From NCBI GenBank assembly GCA_910584435.1, contig CAJUAP010000019.1, positions 9,599-66,995 on the forward strand: 57,397 bases of DNA, read 5' to 3'. Source of the DNA: an uncultured Acetatifactor sp. Lineage in GTDB: Bacteria > Bacillota > Clostridia > Lachnospirales > Lachnospiraceae. Shown in pieces: positions 51,297 through 57,397 of the stretch. The number at the start of each line of letters is the position of its first letter. The first letter of the stretch is position 1. Made by a program: the position numbers and the translations under genes. The notes beneath the pieces are model-generated. The model was not told the origin of the DNA. It made no database searches and saw nothing but the letters and a program-made list of their open reading frames with translations.

Positions 51297-52590
51297 TTGA
51301 CTCACCCCTTGATATTAAAACAGCCTTAGTTTTATGCTGCCTTTTAACTTTGAATTTCTCAGCTTCAGCTTCCATATCATAATCTGATATATTAATGATT
51401 TGAGCGTATTCCACACTTGGCGGAAGCAGTGAAATACGCTCTGCAGGTATAATCCCTTTTGCAAACAGCCTCTTTTCAATTTCTTTGAAATCATCACAGA
51501 AATATTCCATGGAATCACATAGCAGAGAAGCCTCGCACTCATCCGGAAACCTGTCGGCAGCATCAATCCCGCCAAGCTCCATCGCCACTTTTCCATCCGA
51601 TGAGCAGGTTACACTGACAGCAGTACCTTCTTGAAATGTATAAAGTATATTTTGAAAATGTTTCCCATTCTTCTTTTTGACCTCACGGCGGCCAAGAACA
51701 GTGTATCCCATTTCCTCCATAACTTCATCCAGGCAATCACTGATGTATGCCTGCTCATCCTCTTCTACAGCCCTATCCTTCATCCGCTGTATCTCTGCTT
51801 TGAGACATGAGATAGATTCAACAGTACAGCGATATTCCTGCGCCGTATCATAATACAATTCACATAATGCAGTGTACTCAGAATACAGTTTTTCAAATTC
51901 TTCGTGACATTCCTCGTACTCAGCCAGAAATCTTTTACACTTCTTGATCAGGGGAGAAACTGTCAAAGCTGCATAATTTTTAAGAAAAGTATCCTCCTGA
52001 ATTTCATTCATTTCTGAAATAGCCTTATCAATTTCCTCCCGCCATTCGACAGGCAGTATGCTGTTCTTCTTCCATTGGAAAAGCTTCACTCGCATTTTAT
52101 CCTTTCCGCCGCCCATGGACGTAAAATCGGCAGACGTAATTTCTGCAGATGATATTGCAGCAAATCCACGATCAATAGCCGCATTTAAATTTGACTGAAG
52201 CTTTACCTCATTTTGAGCGGCAATATCTGAAAGCTCTCTGACGATTTTTTCTGCTTTTACAACACACTCACTTACAGCCCCTGCGGTTCTTTCAAGTGCG
52301 AAAACATCTTGGTTATCTGTTTCCGCAGCCATCGGAGCAATGGAAGCGATGAGAATTTCCAATTCATTTATCTTCTGTAAAAATCCACCGTCATTTTCAC
52401 GGCGTTTCACCAATTCTGCAGATACCTGCTTTTCTGACGAAAACATACCGCCAATCCGAAATAGTTTTTGGGAATTTCTTTTTATATTTTCGGAAGCAAC
52501 AGCTTTTCTGCATTCCAGTTCCCGTTGTTCGGCCAGAATCCTTCTCTGCTCCGCTGTCAATGTATATCTTGATGTTTTCGGTCCACTCAT
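51283..52590 (-). CDS. Large coiled-coil protein, unknown function (MSGPK start)
   Basis: A 435-residue soluble protein that I do not recognise. It opens MSGPKTSRYTLTAEQRRILAEQRELE, followed by long helices with heptad-like repeats (for example LTVSPLIKKCKRFLAEYEECHEEFEKLYSEY) and a compact C-terminal domain (about 330-420) with ILYTFQEGTAVSVTCSSDGKVAMELGG, which looks like an alpha/beta module. Contains many Cys and acidic residues. Start ATG overlaps the upstream membrane-protein stop (ATGA); a longer frame to 52716 is unlikely. It may be a substrate or scaffold for the kinase. Confidence 0.7.
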   Translation of the reverse strand: MSGPKTSRYTLTAEQRRILAEQRELECRKAVASENIKRNSQKLFRIGGMFSSEKQVSAELVKRRENDGGFLQKINELEILIASIAPMAAETDNQDVFALERTAGAVSECVVKAEKIVRELSDIAAQNEVKLQSNLNAAIDRGFAAISSAEITSADFTSMGGGKDKMRVKLFQWKKNSILPVEWREEIDKAISEMNEIQEDTFLKNYAALTVSPLIKKCKRFLAEYEECHEEFEKLYSEYTALCELYYDTAQEYRCTVESISCLKAEIQRMKDRAVEEDEQAYISDCLDEVMEEMGYTVLGRREVKKKNGKHFQNILYTFQEGTAVSVTCSSDGKVAMELGGIDAADRFPDECEASLLCDSMEYFCDDFKEIEKRLFAKGIIPAERISLLPPSVEYAQIINISDYDMEAEAEKFKVKRQHKTKAVLISRGESNGKV

Positions 52591-53300
52591 TTTTCCAGCC
52601 TCCATAAGAACAGCACAAAACCTCCGGCTAAAACTGCTAAAATTAACCCAAACACCCGCGCCCACAACCGTATGGCACCCTTTTCTTTTTCGCGTAAAAG
52701 ATTCTGTTCCAAGCATTCTTCTTCAAGAGAAGCAATCTCCGGCGTTATCTTCGCAGACTTAAGTATGTCCAGATAATAATTGCATTTTTTAAAATCATTG
52801 AAATTTTTACAATTCTCCACCGTTTTCAGTATTCTGTTCCGAATATCATCCATTTCGTCCAAAATGCTCTGACTCTCTTTTACTTTAGACAGACACTCTT
52901 CTAATTGCTCTCCGTCGGCAATGGATTCAATCAGCTGACAGATATGTAAGGTCCGTTTTACATCATCTTCACGGATTTTCTTACTTCTAAGTTCCTCAAA
53001 CCTATTGACATACACCTCTTCGCTTTCCATCAGCTCTTTTAGCTCTATGGCTCCTCTCTTTGTAATTCTGCGATTCTTTAATCCGTTTTTCATAAGCTGA
53101 TAAGAAGACTTAATATTAGATGAATTTTCTTTCCATACTAAGTATAGAAAAATAATATCCATGATTATTGCAAAAGCAACGGAACCCCCATACTCCGACC
53201 AAACATCCCAACCGCTGAATAATGCGATTATCAACAAAAAATTGCCCCAGGCAAACCATGCCAATAAGCAAAGTACAATTGCCAATATTACTGTTTCCAT
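52587..53300 (-). CDS. Membrane-anchored coiled-coil protein
   Basis: A 237-residue protein with two N-terminal membrane segments (ILAIVLCLLAWFAWGNFLLI and SVAFAIIMDIIFLYLVW), a central helical cytoplasmic domain of about 140 residues, and a C-terminal segment (GLILAVLAGGFVLFLW). Not recognised. The start is the ATG at 53300 (AAGGTG upstream). It overlaps the next gene by four bases and follows the kinase gene after about 50 bp, so it would place this system at the membrane. Confidence 0.75.
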   Translation of the reverse strand: METVILAIVLCLLAWFAWGNFLLIIALFSGWDVWSEYGGSVAFAIIMDIIFLYLVWKENSSNIKSSYQLMKNGLKNRRITKRGAIELKELMESEEVYVNRFEELRSKKIREDDVKRTLHICQLIESIADGEQLEECLSKVKESQSILDEMDDIRNRILKTVENCKNFNDFKKCNYYLDILKSAKITPEIASLEEECLEQNLLREKEKGAIRLWARVFGLILAVLAGGFVLFLWRLEK

Positions 53301-53351
53301 ATCCACACCTTCTTACATGCTTTAGTACGAATACCAATCAATTTCCACCTG

Positions 53352-55031
53352 TCACCCAGGTAACTGCTTTCTCCAGGCTTCCAGTTCTTTACGCTTTCCC
53401 AGCGCAATCAGCCACGCTTCCAGCTGAACATCCAATCTATCCTTGCTTTGAATCAGTTTATGACAAAATCTCTCAAATTTTCCATAAGATAAATCAAACA
53501 GTCCTTTCATGTGGTCCGCAAGCTCTGTCACATTTTTAAACTGTTTCTCTTCAATTCGAAAAATTTTCCGATCAGATAGCAGATATGCCAAAGTATAATA
53601 ATTCATCAGCCTTATCCGCTTATCTTTCCTGCCCATTACATGGGAAATTTCAATTGCAGAAACTGCCGCAGCCAAACTTTCATTTTCTGACTTAGACTTT
53701 GTCAGATAACTGGACAGCAGTTCATTTACTAAAATACTGTCCCAGTAGTAAAAATCCGACTCATCGTTTTTCCAAAGTTTTTCAAGCATATCACACCCCA
53801 ATGCCTGAAGAGATTCGTATGCTTGTCCTCTCCAATAGAAACCATTCAGCTGGGGATATATTTTATACAACAGATTCCAGAACACAATATCATATTTGCC
53901 TTTATTGCCTGCTGCGGCCTCTTCGGCATCCATGCAGTAACCGGCAATTTCAGGATTAAAGTTTTTAAAGAAAGCTGACATAAGACCACGATATAGCTGT
54001 TTCTGTCCGTCATTCCAATTGCTGGCAAGCGCAACTGTCAATGAGGGAATATCCTTATACTTCTGCTTCAAAAAAGTATAAGCAGGAATAGACAGATTTA
54101 AAGTAATATCTGCACTTTCCCCAGGTATCATCTGCTTTTTGCCGTTACACCAATCACAAACTTCAGTATAAGTCCAACGTCTGTTGGGATTTTCCTTTTT
54201 GCTGCGATTTGTAATGTCAAAGTATGTAACAGCAGATATAAAATCCCTCAGCTCCTGCGGCATATTCTCCGGAAAAGGAATTCTCTGTACAGTAGTAAAT
54301 TGCGCAATTTTTTCAGCAGTCATATTCTTATATGGAGTGTAACCGCAAAACAATTCATAGACCGTGATCCCGAAAGAATAATAGTCCGACTCTTCTAAAA
54401 ACAGACTTCTAAAAGTTTCCGGTGCCGAATATTCCGGAGTCATTCCGGTCTGAGTAATCAATACGGTGCTTCCTTCTTCTACTACGGAACTAATCCCAAA
54501 GTCAATAACAGCAATGCTTTTATTGTCGCTCCGCAGCATTATATTTGACGGCTTCAGGTCCTTATGAATAATATCATTTTGATGCAGAATCCCAAGTGCC
54601 TCATTGATACTGGGAATAATGAATTTTTTCAGTTCCTCAAATGTAAACCTTCTTCCCTGCAGACTCCCGTTTTTGTAATATGGCAGCACAACAAAGGGGC
54701 GCTCATTATATTCACCCGTATCATACACAGAGGCTATATAAGGTGAATCTATGGACTTCAAGGCCGTAAGTACTTCCGGCTTTATCCCGCGCTGACGTCT
54801 ATATACTTTAACCACATACTTTTTTCTGTCATATTTACATATATAAAGATCCGCCTCACCTGTTGATACATTCATAGGCTCTATCACTTCATATTTTCCC
54901 GCAATCATACTGCCTGCGGATAGTCTGCAGGAAGCAGCTGCAATATCCGGATTAACAATCGTTAATTGCCGTATATTTGGATTGTTCTCCTCTGCATTTA
55001 GAGCAGAATTAATTTCTGTTTTATCACTCAC
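53352..55031 (-). CDS. Ser/Thr protein kinase with C-terminal helical domain
   Basis: A 559-residue Hanks-type kinase without a transmembrane segment. The catalytic core (about 40-300) contains VVKVYR (ATP-binding Lys), HKDLKPSNIML (HKD in place of the usual HRD), VIDFGIS (DFG) and SAPETF (APE), so it is probably active. The C-terminal 260 residues are helical and unassigned (PSLTVALASNWNDGQKQLYRG...). The start is a GTG at 55031, with GGGAGGG nearby, preferred over an ATG at 55109 that has no ribosome site. First gene of the tight operon. A 330-bp gap with a half repeat separates it from the DUF262-like gene. Confidence 0.9.
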   Translation of the reverse strand: MSDKTEINSALNAEENNPNIRQLTIVNPDIAAASCRLSAGSMIAGKYEVIEPMNVSTGEADLYICKYDRKKYVVKVYRRQRGIKPEVLTALKSIDSPYIASVYDTGEYNERPFVVLPYYKNGSLQGRRFTFEELKKFIIPSINEALGILHQNDIIHKDLKPSNIMLRSDNKSIAVIDFGISSVVEEGSTVLITQTGMTPEYSAPETFRSLFLEESDYYSFGITVYELFCGYTPYKNMTAEKIAQFTTVQRIPFPENMPQELRDFISAVTYFDITNRSKKENPNRRWTYTEVCDWCNGKKQMIPGESADITLNLSIPAYTFLKQKYKDIPSLTVALASNWNDGQKQLYRGLMSAFFKNFNPEIAGYCMDAEEAAAGNKGKYDIVFWNLLYKIYPQLNGFYWRGQAYESLQALGCDMLEKLWKNDESDFYYWDSILVNELLSSYLTKSKSENESLAAAVSAIEISHVMGRKDKRIRLMNYYTLAYLLSDRKIFRIEEKQFKNVTELADHMKGLFDLSYGKFERFCHKLIQSKDRLDVQLEAWLIALGKRKELEAWRKQLPG

Positions 55032-55362
55032 TATATGCCCTCCCGGATCGATTGCATCCTTACAGTCGGCGAATCCCCTTTTCCGATGAACATCTAACGC
55101 ATATCTCATGTAAATTTTTATGGATTATTACATTCATTTTCAATTCTAACACCGTCACATTAGCAGGAATCATAAGATAACCATATGTCAGGCATTTCTC
55201 TCAGAACCCTCTGCCTTCTCTGCTGCCCCGATAACAGAGCTCTTGCTATATCTCTTTTCATAATTCTAACATAAAACAGGCAAAAATAAAACCGTTTTTG
55301 GCCCGAAACTTGTGCTTCTTACTCAAATACACGTAACAGTTCAGACACTCCTCTTTGGCATC
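55032..55362. other. Gap between DUF262-like gene and kinase gene
   Basis: No gene in 331 bp. A half copy of the hairpin repeat (GTAACAGTTCAGACAC, 55333-55348) lies near the DUF262-like gene stop. A promoter for the kinase operon is expected in 55040-55320 (AT-rich, TATGTC and similar) but no clear consensus pair was found. Confidence 0.5.
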
Positions 55363-56769
55363 TTAGAAATTCTTCTCGCACTTATCTGTACAGTATTGTT
55401 CAAATTCCTGCTTCATATGGATAAAGTTCTTTCTCTGATCTGCGAAATACGTATGATTTACCGCCGCATAATATTTCATCCAATCATCTAAAAATACATC
55501 ATTTTTATAAGAGTATACTACCATTGCCAGCAATGATGGACGGTTTTCATCGCTGCGCAGTCCGGAACCAAGTTTCACGGTATTTTCCAGCAGACCGTCC
55601 AGGTCCTCATTATAGATATCCATATCTTCTTCAACCTCCCCCTCATCCATACCGAGAGTTTCAGCAATAAATTTTTCCACTCTGTGGAGACAGGTTTTCC
55701 CCTTATTGAGACTGGATTTCTCTTTTTCATGATACAGGAAGTCATTCATCAGTCTCTCAAGCATATCCAGCTTCCCGGCAATCACCTGCCTGTCCTTTGT
55801 ACTGTTACTGTTCTGCTTAATCTCATCAAATAAAAGCCCCTTACTGTTTCTCTCTGCCAATCTATAGCTGAATTTAAACTCTCTTAAAAAATCCGCAAAC
55901 TTAATATCACTCATCCCTGATTCGGTAAACCGCTCAAACAGTGTCAGAAAGATAAAGGAATCTTTTTTATTAAAGATGTCTTTTATATCATCTGTTATGA
56001 CCTTACCCAATCTGTTTAGGTGCTCCTCAAGCAAATCAAATTCCTTTTCTGTTCCATTGTCATTTATGTATTGAAAAAGCTTTCTTGCTTCCTTACTCCA
56101 GCCTTCAAAATGATGTGTACACATGATTGTTTCAACGATAATCCTCTCAATGGCACCTTTCTCAATATCACTCTCAGAGCAGACATTACAATCTATGAAA
56201 AAGCTGCTGTCCATAAGCTTACGAATACGTTTTGCAAATTTATCAATATAAGTAAACGCTTTCTGATTTGTATTCATTGAAGAATGTTCGTTATAGCGTT
56301 TTATATATCTTGCTGTCCTGTTTCTGCTGCAATTTTCATGAATCACTGTTTCAAGCTGATATCCGTTAAATTTCTTCTTCAATTCATCCGGAAGCTGATC
56401 ATAAGTCTTACCCTTAATATCAAAAACGGCGTCTTCCCAGATAATATTTTCATTTTCATCTTTTAATTTTTTCTTATAGAAAATCCTGGAATCTTCCACA
56501 GAAGATGAAATTTTATAATTGCCGTATCGAAACATCATGAAAGCAGCCGTCCTGCTGCCCCCGTCTACTATGTTTAACTGGCTGTCTGCTTCTTCTGCAA
56601 GAATAATTGGAGGAATATAGTCATCTGTCAGGATTGTCACAATAAGTCCGTTGATAATTGCTTTCCATGCCGGTTTCCTCTGTGTGTCCGCATTATTTGA
56701 GATATCTCCATCCTTGTTATAATTCAAATATGTTTCCAAAGGATATGTTTGTTTTCTTGGCCTTGCCAT
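55363..56769 (-). CDS. DUF262/ParB-like protein
   Basis: A 468-residue protein. The N-terminal part has QRKPAW, PPIILAEE and NIVDGGSRTAAFM, a ParB/DUF262-type core (DGxxR motif) found in GmrSD-like restriction enzymes and transcription-coupling proteins. The C-terminal half is helical, without the DUF1524 HNH nuclease that GmrSD carries, so it is not a complete restriction enzyme. Start at 56769, with AGGAGG; a longer frame to 56799 is unlikely. It sits 35 bp after the sigma-like gene, same direction. Confidence 0.75.
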   Translation of the reverse strand: MARPRKQTYPLETYLNYNKDGDISNNADTQRKPAWKAIINGLIVTILTDDYIPPIILAEEADSQLNIVDGGSRTAAFMMFRYGNYKISSSVEDSRIFYKKKLKDENENIIWEDAVFDIKGKTYDQLPDELKKKFNGYQLETVIHENCSRNRTARYIKRYNEHSSMNTNQKAFTYIDKFAKRIRKLMDSSFFIDCNVCSESDIEKGAIERIIVETIMCTHHFEGWSKEARKLFQYINDNGTEKEFDLLEEHLNRLGKVITDDIKDIFNKKDSFIFLTLFERFTESGMSDIKFADFLREFKFSYRLAERNSKGLLFDEIKQNSNSTKDRQVIAGKLDMLERLMNDFLYHEKEKSSLNKGKTCLHRVEKFIAETLGMDEGEVEEDMDIYNEDLDGLLENTVKLGSGLRSDENRPSLLAMVVYSYKNDVFLDDWMKYYAAVNHTYFADQRKNFIHMKQEFEQYCTDKCEKNF

Positions 56770-56804
56770 TTCAAATTTCCTCCTGTTACTCCCGCCCATA
56801 CTGA

Positions 56805-57260
56805 TTACAGCAATACTGAAATATTTCTGTATGAATGAATTGCAGCATGGCAGTCTGTATATTCTTTTTCACTGATATGTAATTCTCTTCTGATTTCTTC
56901 CGGAAGATATCCGGCTATATTAAGTCTCAGCACTTCCTTTTGAAGCTTTGAAAGCCTGCCAAGATATAACAGCATCTTCTGGCTATACTCTTCTTCGGCT
57001 CCTTCCAGCAGTTCCCTCTCCATGCAGGCATCATCCGCAATCATATCTCCAATGGTACAGCTTTCATCCTCACCGACAGGTGTATCAATGGAAATACACA
57101 TTCTATCTGCTTTGCGCTTTTCCCGGTTTCTCTTCGTCATCTCTGACATGATCTTATTTGACAGGCATAAATACAGAAAACCATCAAACGACTGCTTTCC
57201 GTCATATCTGTTCATCACATCAACAAACACTTCATTTGCAAGGGAATAAAAGTCATCCAA
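56805..57260 (-). CDS. Sigma-70-like factor (start uncertain)
   Basis: Region-2-like sequence (DDFYSLANEVFVDVMNRYD, FDGFLYLCLSNKIMSEM) and a C-terminal helix-turn-helix (LSKLQKEVLRLNIAGYLPEEIRRELHISEKEYT) suggest an ECF-type sigma factor. The frame runs on upstream with convincing coding sequence (EYYTDNAKKLHKIVDRILLKYGGLCDKD) until an in-frame TAA at 57395-57393, and no ATG or GTG occurs in that part; the first allowed start is the TTG at 57260. Either the true start is atypical or a frameshift is present at the right edge. It would be the likely transcriptional activator of the downstream cluster. Confidence 0.6.
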   Translation of the reverse strand: MDDFYSLANEVFVDVMNRYDGKQSFDGFLYLCLSNKIMSEMTKRNREKRKADRMCISIDTPVGEDESCTIGDMIADDACMERELLEGAEEEYSQKMLLYLGRLSKLQKEVLRLNIAGYLPEEIRRELHISEKEYTDCHAAIHSYRNISVLL

Positions 57261-57397
57261 ATCTTTATCACATAAGCCGCCATATTTTAACAGGATTCTG
57301 TCAACAATTTTATGAAGCTTTTTTGCGTTATCAGTATAATATTCCCTTAATCCGTGAAACTCAAACTTGTTAAATGCCTGAAAAGTCTGCGATTATG

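Noticed and set aside
55363..56769. GmrSD-type restriction enzyme
   Set aside because: DUF262-like part is present but no DUF1524 HNH motif could be found.

Overview
The window looks like chromosomal DNA of an anaerobic Firmicute of the class Clostridia, most likely a gut Lachnospiraceae-type bacterium. Pointers are strong AGGAGG-type ribosome binding sites, an adjacent secA and prfB with the RF2 programmed frameshift, DUF975 and DUF4317 proteins, an FeFe-hydrogenase sensor, cytoplasmic pectin-degrading enzymes and several small Clostridia-type proteins. No rRNA, tRNA, transposase, phage structural gene or CRISPR array was seen.

Layout. 1-9.3 kb: MarR regulator with its own operators, Tex, three small secreted/membrane-type proteins, then prfB and secA. 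9.6-14.3 kb: a pectinesterase and a YtrA-type GntR / ABC ATPase / ABC permease operon with a clear palindromic operator. 14.4-19.5 kb: a Nudix / nuclease-like / AAA ATPase operon that resembles a small defence module, two proteins of unknown function (one like a FliD C-terminus) and an orphan LytTR response regulator. 19.7-25.9 kb: a hydrogenase-MCP fusion sensor, a sugar isomerase-like TIM barrel, a GH28 polygalacturonase, a possible GH105 fragment and a truncated flavin reductase. 26-32.2 kb: a WYL-SF1 helicase-nuclease, a frameshifted SEC-C protein, an MIF-like tautomerase and a ZorA/ZorB-like proton-driven motor pair. 32.2-35.7 kb: CopA (with a fused CopZ domain) and CsoR with two operators. 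35.8-48 kb: XRE regulator, a membrane-anchored catalytically dead EIIA-like protein, a cold-shock protein with a structured leader, TPR lipoprotein, MscL, DUF4317, a polytopic membrane protein, a redox-GGDEF-EAL fusion, PRPP synthetase, a PPP-family phosphatase and an orphan DarG1/NADAR-like protein. 48.2 kb to the right edge: a compact, more AT-rich, one-direction cluster encoding (in transcription order) a sigma-like factor, a DUF262/ParB-like protein, a Ser/Thr kinase, a membrane coiled-coil protein, a large coiled-coil protein, a zinc-ribbon FHA protein, an NrdG-like radical SAM protein and a ClpB-type AAA+ ATPase.

The last cluster is the best candidate for an undescribed system: six genes from kinase to AAA+ ATPase overlap or nearly touch, and combine phospho-signalling (kinase plus FHA reader), radical SAM chemistry and a remodelling ATPase. 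The other main themes are repeats. A composite hairpin element (two long copies near 14.4 and 24.6 kb plus several solo hairpins built on GTAACAGTTCAG) is spread through intergenic DNA; a second element starting AATAGTCC and ending AATAGG sits immediately before ribosome binding sites in at least three places; and short minisatellites occur at the 3' ends of several genes. All calls are by eye from sequence; no database search was run.
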